The notes below the pieces were generated by a model. It saw only the letters and a list, made by a program, of their open reading frames with translations, did not search any database and was not told the DNA's origin. From assembly GCA_023386135.1 (NCBI GenBank), contig JAEWKG010000200.1, forward strand, positions 1-12,213: 12,213 bases of DNA. The letters run 5' to 3'. Position 1 is the stretch's first letter; each line of letters starts with the position of its first letter. The stretch comes from Pseudomonadota bacterium. GTDB lineage: Bacteria > Pseudomonadota > Alphaproteobacteria > Sphingomonadales > Sphingomonadaceae. Of the stretch, positions 1-8,130 are shown piece after piece. A program made the position numbers and the translations under genes.

Positions 1-1714
<1,714 letters not shown>

Positions 1715-1768
1715 GGTCGGGATATGGCCCGCGATGCCCTTTTGTTCCAGCCCCGCGCAGCAATACCC

Positions 1769-2359
1769 TCAATAATACGAGCCTGTCTTCAGGCAGGTCT
1801 GCCACTTGCGGTATTCGCGCATCTTGCAGGTGCTGTCCGAGCACAGCGCATTGCTGGAGTACCAGCGTTGCTGACACATCTTCTCGCGGGGTGATTTCGC
1901 GGCGCTCGGCGATGTGACTGCGGTGCTGGTGCGGGCCGCGGCGGCTGCGCGCGGGGCGGGGGACGGTTTCATCGGATTGGTGCCGGTGCGCGCCTCGACC
2001 GCGGCGGCGATCGCGGCCTTGACCATCGTCGCCGAGGCGACGTCGTAAGGGAGCGACCCGTACTTGGTCTTGAGCGTGGGGTCGGCGCCGCGCTCCAGCA
2101 GCGCCTTCACCATCTCGAGATTGCCCGATTCCGCGGCGTAGTGAAGCAGCGTCCAGCCTTCGTAGTTGCCTTGGTCGATCGGGAACGCGCCGCTGTCGAT
2201 CAGCTGCAGCGCCTCGGCATTCTGCTTGTTGACGATGTAGTAGCGCGCGTTGTCGAACGGGTCGACTTCGGCGTGCGCCGGCGCGGCGATCGGCAGGTAG
2301 CCCTGGCTGGCGGCAACGGCGGCGAGCGCCAGCGCGGCGGCGGCGAGATATTTCTTCAT
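1769..2359 (-). CDS. Secreted ankyrin-repeat protein with a C-terminal twin-cysteine tail
   Basis: A 196-residue protein of unknown role, probably exported to the periplasm. Residues 1-30 form a signal peptide: MKKYL, an alanine/leucine-rich core, then a likely cut after APAHA. Residues about 35-120 hold two or three ankyrin repeats, the clearest being EGWTLLHYAAESGNLEMVKALLERGADP (described by its ends: E67 to P94). A low-complexity Ala/Pro/Ser/Thr linker follows (about 128-158). The tail has exactly four cysteines, C162, C173, C178 and C189, spaced CX10C-X4-CX10C, ending in YY. The ATG at 2357-2359 is preceded by an AGGGG Shine-Dalgarno (2368-2372 on this strand) with 8-base spacing, which fixes the start. 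It lies 54 bases upstream of uvrB and diverges from the hydrolase gene. Ankyrin repeats usually bind other proteins. The partner here cannot be inferred. Confidence 0.88.
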   Translation of the reverse strand: MKKYLAAAALALAAVAASQGYLPIAAPAHAEVDPFDNARYYIVNKQNAEALQLIDSGAFPIDQGNYEGWTLLHYAAESGNLEMVKALLERGADPTLKTKYGSLPYDVASATMVKAAIAAAVEARTGTNPMKPSPAPRAAAAARTSTAVTSPSAAKSPREKMCQQRWYSSNALCSDSTCKMREYRKWQTCLKTGSYY

Positions 2360-2502
2360 GATGGCGACCCCTGGTGTGACAGAGTGCTTTTACGCCCAAG
2401 TGCACGGAAAGATTGGAAGAATGCGACGCGAGGCGCGCCCGGAGGAAACAAGCTTCTCACGCCGGCGTTGACCTTGGGAGACAACACAGGAACACTCCCC
2501 AC
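2360..2502. promoter_or_regulatory. Divergent intergenic region between ankyrin gene and hydrolase
   Basis: These 143 bases separate two diverging genes and should hold both promoters. For the rightward hydrolase, TTGACC (2468-2473) is a fair -35 box. Seventeen bases on, AACACT (2491-2496) matches only half of a -10 consensus. If that pair were used, transcription would begin at about the GTG start. AGGA at 2488-2491 is an alternative hint of a ribosome site. For the leftward gene only the AGGGG ribosome site (2368-2372) is clear. The promoter assignments are weak. Confidence 0.3.
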
Positions 2503-3267
2503 GTGGCCACCCGGTTCGACACCAGCCAGATCACGGCGGCGCGCGACGCGCTGCAGCATCGCATCGCGCTCGCCCGCGAGGAAGGGCCCGAAGGCATCGC
2601 CGGTCCTCCGTGGCGGCGCATGCTGGGTGAGCTCGACTGGGTGCTCGAGCCGTTCCGCCGCATCGGCCGCAAGCAGGCCGCGGTCGCCGCCAAGCATCCG
2701 CGCACCGTCATGCTGCTGCCGGGCTTCGCCACGCACCCGGTGCGCATGCGCTACATGGCACGCGGGCTGGAGGCGGCAGGGCACAGGGTCAAGCGGTGGG
2801 GCTTGGGATTCAACTGGGGGCCGACCGAGGACAATCTCGAACTGCTCGAAGCCCGCCTCGCCGATCTCGCGCAGCGCCATGGCGAGCCGGTGGTGCTGGT
2901 CGGCTGGAGCCTCGGCGGGCTGTTCGCGCGCGAGCTCGCCAAGCGCCGGCCGCAGGACGTCGCCAAGGTGGTGACGATGGGCTCGCCGTTCTCGTGGAGC
3001 CCGCGCGGCAACAATGTGTGGCGGGCCTATCACTTCATCACCGGCCACCGGGTGGAGGAACCGCCGGTCGAGATCGAGCTCGCGGGCAAGCCGCCGGTCG
3101 AGACGGTCGCGCTGTGGAGCCCGCGCGACGGCATCGTCCATCCGCGGGCCGCACGCGGGCTGGCGGGCGAACGCGATCGCGAGGTGGCGCTACGCTGCAC
3201 CCACATGGGCTTCGCCTACTCGCCCGAAGCGATCGGGGCCGTGCTGGCCGAGCTCGACCGCGAATGA
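2503..3267 (+). CDS. Alpha/beta hydrolase (esterase/lipase-like)
   Basis: A 254-residue cytoplasmic serine hydrolase of unknown substrate. The alpha/beta fold is indicated by an oxyanion-strand segment MLLPGFATHP (about 70-79), the nucleophile elbow GWSLGG with Ser136, a downstream acidic residue in SPRDGIV (Asp209), and a C-terminal histidine in CTHMGF (His234). This is the expected Ser-Asp-His order. I chose the GTG at 2503-2505 because the conserved-looking sequence starts just after it and AGGA (2488-2491) lies 11 bases upstream. A TTG at 2413 would add 30 residues of Arg-rich, unconvincing sequence. No signal peptide or membrane segment is seen. It lies 76 bases before the ATP-grasp gene on the same strand, so it may share the transcript of the Anbu cluster. 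Related proteins are annotated as esterases or lipases, but the substrate cannot be read from sequence. Confidence 0.88.
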   Translation: MATRFDTSQITAARDALQHRIALAREEGPEGIAGPPWRRMLGELDWVLEPFRRIGRKQAAVAAKHPRTVMLLPGFATHPVRMRYMARGLEAAGHRVKRWGLGFNWGPTEDNLELLEARLADLAQRHGEPVVLVGWSLGGLFARELAKRRPQDVAKVVTMGSPFSWSPRGNNVWRAYHFITGHRVEEPPVEIELAGKPPVETVALWSPRDGIVHPRAARGLAGERDREVALRCTHMGFAYSPEAIGAVLAELDRE

Positions 3268-3280
3268 GCCATTGCGCAAT

Positions 3281-3324
3281 TCCGGCGAGGGTTTACGCGC
3301 CGGACCTTCGGCACACGCGCCGGA
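3281..3324. repeat. Inverted and direct repeats before the ATP-grasp gene
   Basis: In the 76-base gap between the hydrolase and the ATP-grasp gene, TCCGGCG (3281-3287) is the exact reverse complement of CGCCGGA (3298-3304). The 10-mer ACGCGCCGGA at 3295-3304 recurs exactly at 3315-3324, a 20-base period or about two helical turns. This could be an operator or a small hairpin. No T-run follows, so it is not a standard terminator. Confidence 0.35.
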
Positions 3325-3334
3325 TCAACCTTAC

Positions 3335-3340
3335 AGGGGG
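3335..3340 (+). promoter_or_regulatory. Ribosome binding site deciding the ATP-grasp start
   Basis: AGGGGG lies immediately upstream of ATG 3344-3346, with its AGG core six bases from the start. It supports this start over the open reading frame that continues upstream to 3014, where the sequence is a shadow of the hydrolase gene. Confidence 0.6.
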
Positions 3341-3343
3341 CCG

Positions 3344-4771
3344 ATGAGCGGCGAGGGCGTAGCGTTCGACGAGATGGACGACGCAGGCGGCGGCATTCGC
3401 CCCGCCTACGCCGGCTACGGCGAATGGTTCGCTCAGCAGCATCCCGAATGGCTGCGGCGCAAGGACCGCGAGGCGGAAGGCGTGTTCCGCCGTACCGGCA
3501 TCACCTTCAACGTCTATGGAGAGGATGCCGCCGAAGAACGGCTGATTCCGTTCGACATGGTCCCGCGCATCGTCTCGGCCGCCGAATGGCGCCGCCTCAG
3601 CCGCGGGATCGAGCAGCGGGTGCGCGCGCTCAATGCGTTCATCCACGACCTCTATCATCGGCAGGAGATCATCCGCGCCGGCCGGGTGCCCGAGCGCCTG
3701 TTCCGCGACAACTCCGCGTGGCTGCCCAACATGGTCGGGTTCACCCCGCCGGGTGGTGTCTACACCCACATCGTCGGCATCGACCTGGTGCGCACGGGTC
3801 CTGACGACTTCTTCGTGCTGGAGGACAACGCCCGCACGCCCAGCGGTGTCTCCTACATGCTCGAGAACCGCGAAACGATGATGGCGATGTTCCCCGAGCT
3901 GTTCACCCGCATGGGGGTGGAGACGGTGAGCGACTATCCGCAGCGCCTCGCCCGCAGCCTCGCCGCCTGCGCGCCGAAGATGACGCAGGGCAACCCGGTG
4001 GTCGCGGTGCTGACGCCGGGCATCTACAACTCCGCCTATTTCGAGCACGCCTTCCTCGCCGACCAGATGGGGGCGGAGCTGGTCGAGGGCAGCGACCTGC
4101 GCGTCATCAAGGGGCGCGTGGCGATGCGTACTACAGGCGGTTACCAGCCGATCGACGTGCTGTACCGCCGGGTCGATGACGACTTCCTCGACGCACTGAC
4201 CTTCCGGCCCGACAGCGTGCTCGGAGTGCCCGGCATCATGGACGTCTACCGCAGCGGCGGGATCACCATCGCCAACGCGCCCGGCACCGGGATCGCCGAC
4301 GACAAGGCGGTCTATTCGTTCATGCCCGAGATCGTCGAGTTCTACACCGGCGAGAAGCCGCTGCTGCCCAACGTCGAGACCTTCCGCTGCGCCGATCCCG
4401 ACAGCCTCAAGTACGTGCTCGACCACCTCGCCGAACTGGTGGTGAAGGAAGTCCACGGTTCGGGCGGCTACGGCATGCTGGTGGGCCCGGCGGCGAGCAA
4501 GCGCGAGCTGTCCGAATTCCGCCGCAAGCTCACCGCGCGGCCGGAGAACTACATTGCCCAGCCGACGCTGGCGCTCAGCACCTGCCCGGTGTTCACCCGC
4601 AAGGGATTGAGCCCCCGGCATGTCGACCTGCGGCCGTTCGTGCTCGTCTCGCCGAACGGGATCGACATCACGTCGGGCGGGCTGACGCGGGTGGCGCTGA
4701 AGAAGGGCAGCCTGGTGGTGAACTCCTCGCAAGGCGGGGGCACCAAGGACACCTGGGTGCTGAAGGACTGA
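3344..4771 (+). CDS. Circularly permuted type-2 ATP-grasp protein (DUF404/DUF407)
   Basis: A 475-residue cytoplasmic protein of the circularly permuted ATP-grasp family. These are predicted to use ATP to join a carboxylate to an amine, as in peptide or amide ligation. Motifs in order: the N-terminal helical part with GEWFAQQHPEWLRRKDREAE (about 26-45), LEDNARTPSG followed by SYMLENR (about 159-176), DVLYRRVDDDF (271-281), a glycine-rich IANAPGTGIADDKAVYSFMPE run (about 309-329), KEVHGSGGYG (368-377), where a nucleotide-binding lysine and glycine loop would sit, and HVDLRPF (426-432). Length matches the family's usual size. It is the first gene of the four-gene cluster. Its TGA at 4769-4771 is separated by one base from the alpha-E gene, indicating co-translation. 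Such proteins almost always neighbour an alpha-E gene, supporting a joint complex. Substrates are unknown. Confidence 0.94.
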   Translation: MSGEGVAFDEMDDAGGGIRPAYAGYGEWFAQQHPEWLRRKDREAEGVFRRTGITFNVYGEDAAEERLIPFDMVPRIVSAAEWRRLSRGIEQRVRALNAFIHDLYHRQEIIRAGRVPERLFRDNSAWLPNMVGFTPPGGVYTHIVGIDLVRTGPDDFFVLEDNARTPSGVSYMLENRETMMAMFPELFTRMGVETVSDYPQRLARSLAACAPKMTQGNPVVAVLTPGIYNSAYFEHAFLADQMGAELVEGSDLRVIKGRVAMRTTGGYQPIDVLYRRVDDDFLDALTFRPDSVLGVPGIMDVYRSGGITIANAPGTGIADDKAVYSFMPEIVEFYTGEKPLLPNVETFRCADPDSLKYVLDHLAELVVKEVHGSGGYGMLVGPAASKRELSEFRRKLTARPENYIAQPTLALSTCPVFTRKGLSPRHVDLRPFVLVSPNGIDITSGGLTRVALKKGSLVVNSSQGGGTKDTWVLKD

Positions 4772-4772
4772 G

Positions 4773-5717
4773 ATGCTAGGCCGGACCGCCCACGTCCTGT
4801 TCTGGATGTTCCGCTATCTCGAGCGGGCGGAGAACACCGCGCGGCTGCTCGATGCGGGCCTCCGCATGGCGCTCACCCGCGACATCATCACCGCCGAGGA
4901 GGAATGGCGCTCGGTCATTCATGCCGCGGGGCAGAGCAAGGCCTATCGCGCCAAGCACGGCACCTTCACCGGCATCCAGGTGTGGAACCACATCCTGCGC
5001 GACAAGAGCAACGATGGCAGCGTGCTCGCGATGATGCGGCAAGTGCGCACCAACGCCCGCGCGGTGCGAAACGCGATCAGCGGCGAGTTGTGGAGCGTAG
5101 TCAACGAAAGCTGGATGCAGATCGACGACGTGCTGTCGCGCCCGGTCGGGCAGGGCAGCGTCGGCGATGTCATCGCGCTGATCCGCCGCGCGGCGACGCT
5201 GGCGCACGGGGCAATGGTCAATTCGATGCTGCGCGACGCGGGGTATAATTTCGCCTGCGCGGGCACCTTCGTGGAGCGGGCCGACAATACCGCGCGCATC
5301 CTCGACATGAAATACTACCTGCTGCTGCCGTCGCTCAGCTACGTCGGCACCCCGCTCGACAGCGGGCAGTGGGACCAGGTGCTGCGCTCGGTCTCGGGCG
5401 AGCGGGCGTATCGCTGGCTCAATGCCGGGCAGGCGGACCCGCGCGGGATCGTCGAGTTCCTGGTGCTCGACGAGCGGTTTCCAAGAAGTCTCGCGTTCAG
5501 CCACTCGCTGCTGCGCGCCAACCTCGACTCGCTGGCGCGGTTTCATGGCGGCGAGAGCCGTAGTTGTGCGATGGTCCGCGCCTCGGCCGACAAGCTCGCC
5601 AACCAGACCATCGAGCAGGTGTTCGACACCGGCCTGCATGAATATCTGGGTGAGTTCGTGCGCTGCAACACCGCCATCGCGCAGGCGATCGCCGAAGACT
5701 ACCGGTTCATGCACTGA
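4773..5717 (+). CDS. Alpha-E domain protein (DUF403)
   Basis: A 314-residue, mostly helical cytoplasmic protein of the alpha-E family, which is conserved next to circularly permuted ATP-grasp proteins. No catalytic role is established. Family work suggests it acts with the ligase. The protein shows an internal repeat: YLERAENTARLLD at 15-27 and FVERADNTARILD at 166-178 are clearly related, pointing to two similar helical halves. The C-terminal RFPRSLAFS (236-244) is another family-typical segment. Length is normal for the family. AAGGA (4763-4767), inside the end of the preceding gene, lies five bases before the ATG and serves as its ribosome site. The stop overlaps the next start in a TGATG arrangement, so the transglutaminase is probably translationally coupled. 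No membrane segment or signal peptide is seen. Confidence 0.94.
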   Translation: MLGRTAHVLFWMFRYLERAENTARLLDAGLRMALTRDIITAEEEWRSVIHAAGQSKAYRAKHGTFTGIQVWNHILRDKSNDGSVLAMMRQVRTNARAVRNAISGELWSVVNESWMQIDDVLSRPVGQGSVGDVIALIRRAATLAHGAMVNSMLRDAGYNFACAGTFVERADNTARILDMKYYLLLPSLSYVGTPLDSGQWDQVLRSVSGERAYRWLNAGQADPRGIVEFLVLDERFPRSLAFSHSLLRANLDSLARFHGGESRSCAMVRASADKLANQTIEQVFDTGLHEYLGEFVRCNTAIAQAIAEDYRFMH

Positions 5718-6532
5718 TGCGCCTCGCAATCAGCCACACCACCCGCTACCGCTTCGCCCAGCCGGTGGCACACGCGCTGCAGCGGCTGCGGTTGACCCCC
5801 AAGGCGACCCAGGGCCAGGCCATTATCGACTGGCGGATGGACTACACCGCCGCCACGCCCGAACTCGAGTACGAGGACCAGCACCACAACCACGTCACGC
5901 TCGTCTCGGTCGAACCGGGCGCGGAGGAGGTGGTCATCGCTTGCCACGGCACCGTCGAAACTCGCGACAACGCGGGCGTGATCGGTCGCCATGCGGGGCA
6001 CCTGCCGCTGTGGAGCTTCACCGGCCAGACCCCGCTGACACGGGCCGGACAGCGCCTGCGTTACCTCGTGCGCGGGCTGGAGGCGCCCGACCGCAGCCGG
6101 CTCGATTACCTGCACGACCTGTCGCGCGAGATCCGCGCCGCGGTGCCGTACACGCTCGGCGCGACCGGTCCGGAGACGACCGCCGAGCAGGCGCTCGAAA
6201 CCGGGGCGGGGGTGTGCCAGGACCACGCCCACATCTTCATCGCCGCCGCGCGGATGACCGGCATCCCGGCGCGCTACGTCTCGGGCTACCTGATGATGAA
6301 CGACCGGATCGAGCAGGAAGCAACCCACGCCTGGGCGGAGGCGCACGTCGACGGATTGGGCTGGGTCGGGTTCGATGTCTCCAACGGTATCAGCCCGGAT
6401 ACTCGCTACGTCCGCGTCGCCACCGGGCGCGACTATCGCGACGCGGCGCCCGTGACCGGCATCACCTTCGGCTCGCGCACGGAAGAACTGCACGTCGTCG
6501 TCGCTGTGGAACAGCAACGCCAGGAACAGTGA
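5717..6532 (+). CDS. Transglutaminase-like cysteine protease family protein
   Basis: A 271-residue protein of the bacterial transglutaminase-like superfamily (papain-like fold). Members cleave or transfer amide bonds. An N-terminal beta-rich domain (about 1-115; the start MRLAISHTTRYRF and LRLTPKATQGQ are typical) precedes the catalytic core. The expected triad is visible: Cys167 in GAGVCQDHAH, His204 in ATHAWAEAHV and Asp220 in VGFDVSNG. The RYVSGYL segment (186-192) between Cys and His is also typical. It starts one base inside the alpha-E stop codon (TGATG), with no good ribosome site of its own, which implies coupled translation. No signal peptide is seen, so it acts in the cytoplasm with its neighbours. 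Within the cluster it may hydrolyse or transfer the amide product of the ATP-grasp enzyme. That is inference. Confidence 0.94.
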   Translation: MRLAISHTTRYRFAQPVAHALQRLRLTPKATQGQAIIDWRMDYTAATPELEYEDQHHNHVTLVSVEPGAEEVVIACHGTVETRDNAGVIGRHAGHLPLWSFTGQTPLTRAGQRLRYLVRGLEAPDRSRLDYLHDLSREIRAAVPYTLGATGPETTAEQALETGAGVCQDHAHIFIAAARMTGIPARYVSGYLMMNDRIEQEATHAWAEAHVDGLGWVGFDVSNGISPDTRYVRVATGRDYRDAAPVTGITFGSRTEELHVVVAVEQQRQEQ

Positions 6533-6581
6533 TCGTCGCGCCGGATTGGCTACAGTCGGGGGCGGATAGCGGGAGTCGGCA

Positions 6582-7340
6582 ATGACCTATTGCGTGGGAA
6601 TGGTGCTCGACAAGGGCCTGGTCCTGATGAGCGACACGCGCACCAACTCGGGCGTCGACAACATCTCGGTGTTCCGCAAGATGATCTCGTGGCACGTTCC
6701 GGACGAGCGGATCATCACCGTGATGACCGCGGGCAACCTCGCCACCACCCAGGCGGTCATCAGCCTGCTGGAAGAGCGCGACAAGGCGCCCGCCGACCGC
6801 CACAACACGATCTACGAAGCGCCGACGATGTTCCAGGTCGCGACCGAGATCGGCCGCCTGCTGCGCCAGACGATCGAGGAACGCCAGGCCGCCAATGGCG
6901 CGCAGGGACAAGGCCGCTTCACTGGCTCACTGATCGTCGCCGGCCAGATCAAGGGCATGGAGCCGCGGCTGTTCCTGATCTACCCTGAAGGCAACTTCAT
7001 CGAGGCGAGCTGGGACACTCCGTTCTTCCAGATCGGCGAGACCAAGTACGGCCGCCCGATCCTGATCCGCGCCTACGACCGCGAGATGAGCTTCGAGGAC
7101 GCGGTGAAGCTGCTGCTGGTGAGCTTCGATTCCACACTCAAGGCAAACCTCTCGGTCGGTCTGCCGCTCGACCTCATGGTGATCGAGCGCGACGCCTTCG
7201 CCGCCACGCACGAGCGGCGGATCACGCACGAGGACCCGTATTACCAGGCGATCGCCTCGGGCTGGAGCGAGGCGCTGAAGGAAGCGTTCGTCGGCCTGCC
7301 GGACTACAGCTTCTACGCGACGGAAAAAGCCAAGACCTGA
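6582..7340 (+). CDS. Proteasome-type protease, Anbu family
   Basis: A 252-residue Ntn-hydrolase of the Anbu (ancestral beta subunit) branch of the proteasome/HslV superfamily, cytoplasmic and known from structural work on relatives to form oligomeric rings or open helices. The sequence starts MTYCVGMVLDKGLVLMSDTRTN. Thr2 would be the N-terminal nucleophile once the initiator Met is removed, with no propeptide needed. Asp18 (in SDTRTN) and Lys33 (in VFRKM) fit the proteasome-style Asp17/Lys33 helper residues, with Lys falling at 32 in mature numbering. Length is typical for Anbu and longer than HslV. GGGAG (6571-6575) six bases before the ATG is a clear ribosome site. A 49-base gap separates it from the transglutaminase gene. 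It is the last gene of the cluster, followed by a hairpin terminator. The natural substrate is unknown. Confidence 0.94.
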   Translation: MTYCVGMVLDKGLVLMSDTRTNSGVDNISVFRKMISWHVPDERIITVMTAGNLATTQAVISLLEERDKAPADRHNTIYEAPTMFQVATEIGRLLRQTIEERQAANGAQGQGRFTGSLIVAGQIKGMEPRLFLIYPEGNFIEASWDTPFFQIGETKYGRPILIRAYDREMSFEDAVKLLLVSFDSTLKANLSVGLPLDLMVIERDAFAATHERRITHEDPYYQAIASGWSEALKEAFVGLPDYSFYATEKAKT

Positions 7341-7342
7341 TC

Positions 7343-7365
7343 CGTGGCACGGGGCCACGCGTTTT
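7343..7365 (+). terminator. Rho-independent terminator after the Anbu cluster
   Basis: CGTGGC (7343-7348) pairs with GCCACG (7354-7359) around a five-base loop, followed after two bases by TTTT (7362-7365). It begins two bases after the Anbu stop codon. The stem is short but GC-rich and the T-run is short, so termination may be partial. Confidence 0.6.
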
Positions 7366-7464
7366 CCCGTAAATCACCTCCAGATCGGCTGAAACGGCTT
7401 CACCCGATACGACTTGCGGCTCCGCGCATTTACTTAAGCCTATCGCTCCAATTCGGAACTTCGC

Positions 7465-7503
7465 GGCCTTGGACTACTCGCTTGCGCGCGGCACTCCAAG
7501 GCC
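7465..7503. repeat. 9-bp perfect inverted repeat abutting the regulator start codon
   Basis: GGCCTTGGA (7465-7473) is the exact reverse complement of TCCAAGGCC (7495-7503), with 21 bases between. The right arm ends directly against the ATG at 7504 and contains AAGG (7498-7501), the only Shine-Dalgarno-like sequence present. As DNA, the arms are 30 bases centre to centre, about three helical turns, which suits an operator. As RNA, the hairpin would hide the ribosome site. The rest of the 7366-7464 gap shows no convincing promoter. Confidence 0.5.
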
Positions 7504-8130
7504 ATGAGCGAACGATACATCCTGCACTTCGTCGAACCTGACATGCGGCTGCGTGCCGATCTCGCCCGCGCGACCTTCACGCTGGGGCATCATGCGGAAG
7601 TCTACGCCGATATCGAGGAGCTGGCGGCGCATCCGCCCTCGCGCGGGATCCTCGTGCTACGTGATGAGCCGGGCGAGCGCAGCCTCGCCGCCACGCTCGA
7701 ATATCTCGCCGCGCGGGGCATCTGGCTGCCGCTGATCGCGATGGGGAGCGATCCGGGCACCGACCAAGTGGTGGCGGCGATCAAGGCAGGTGCGCTGGAT
7801 TACTTGCCGCTCCCGGTCGACCAGCAGCGGCTCGCCGCACTGCTCGAAGGCGTCGGCGAGGAGGCGCGCGCCCATGCCGAGGCGCGGCGGCGGATGATCG
7901 AAGCGCGCGAGCGGATCGGCGCGCTGTCGCAGCGCGAGCGCGAGGTGCTCGACTGGCTGGCGCGCGGGAGCAGCAACAAGACCATCGCCCGCGAACTCGA
8001 CATCAGCCCGCGCACGGTCGAGATCCACCGCGGGAACATGATGTCGAAGCTCGGAGCCAGCCACGCCGCCGACGCGGTGCGGCTGCGGCTGGAGGCAGGC
8101 CTCGACCGGGTGGAAGCGCTGGCCGGCTAG
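7504..8130 (+). CDS. LuxR/FixJ-type regulator with degenerate receiver domain
   Basis: A 208-residue DNA-binding protein built like a FixJ response regulator. Residues 1-115 align without gaps over long stretches to a receiver domain (HFVEPDMRLR, LPLIAM, AAIKAGALDYLPLPVD). A coiled linker follows (about 118-138), then a LuxR/GerE helix-turn-helix (141-198: LSQREREVLDWLARG, ISPRTVEIHRGNMMSKLG). The phosphorylation site is degraded. The acidic pair reads EP (11-12), the switch Thr position is Gly81 and the conserved Lys is Leu103. The phosphoacceptor slot aligns to Arg53, with Asp54 one residue off. It probably works without phosphorylation, or through an unusual signal. No histidine kinase lies nearby. 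It follows the Anbu cluster but is separated by a terminator, so a functional link is not shown. Its stop overlaps the convergent extensin-like gene in a CTAG. Confidence 0.9.
   Translation: MSERYILHFVEPDMRLRADLARATFTLGHHAEVYADIEELAAHPPSRGILVLRDEPGERSLAATLEYLAARGIWLPLIAMGSDPGTDQVVAAIKAGALDYLPLPVDQQRLAALLEGVGEEARAHAEARRRMIEARERIGALSQREREVLDWLARGSSNKTIARELDISPRTVEIHRGNMMSKLGASHAADAVRLRLEAGLDRVEALAG

Noticed and set aside
2413..2502. TTG-initiated extension of the hydrolase
   Set aside because: It adds 30 charged, non-conserved-looking residues with no ribosome site, and GTG 2503 is the better start.
3014..3343. N-terminal extension of the ATP-grasp protein
   Set aside because: The frame is open upstream but overlaps the hydrolase gene and reads as Arg/Ser-rich shadow. 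ATG 3344 has a ribosome site and gives the family's usual length.
3293..4732. Long minus-strand open frame opposite the ATP-grasp gene
   Set aside because: It has no family motifs and high His/Ala/Arg content. The plus strand carries all the ATP-grasp landmarks.
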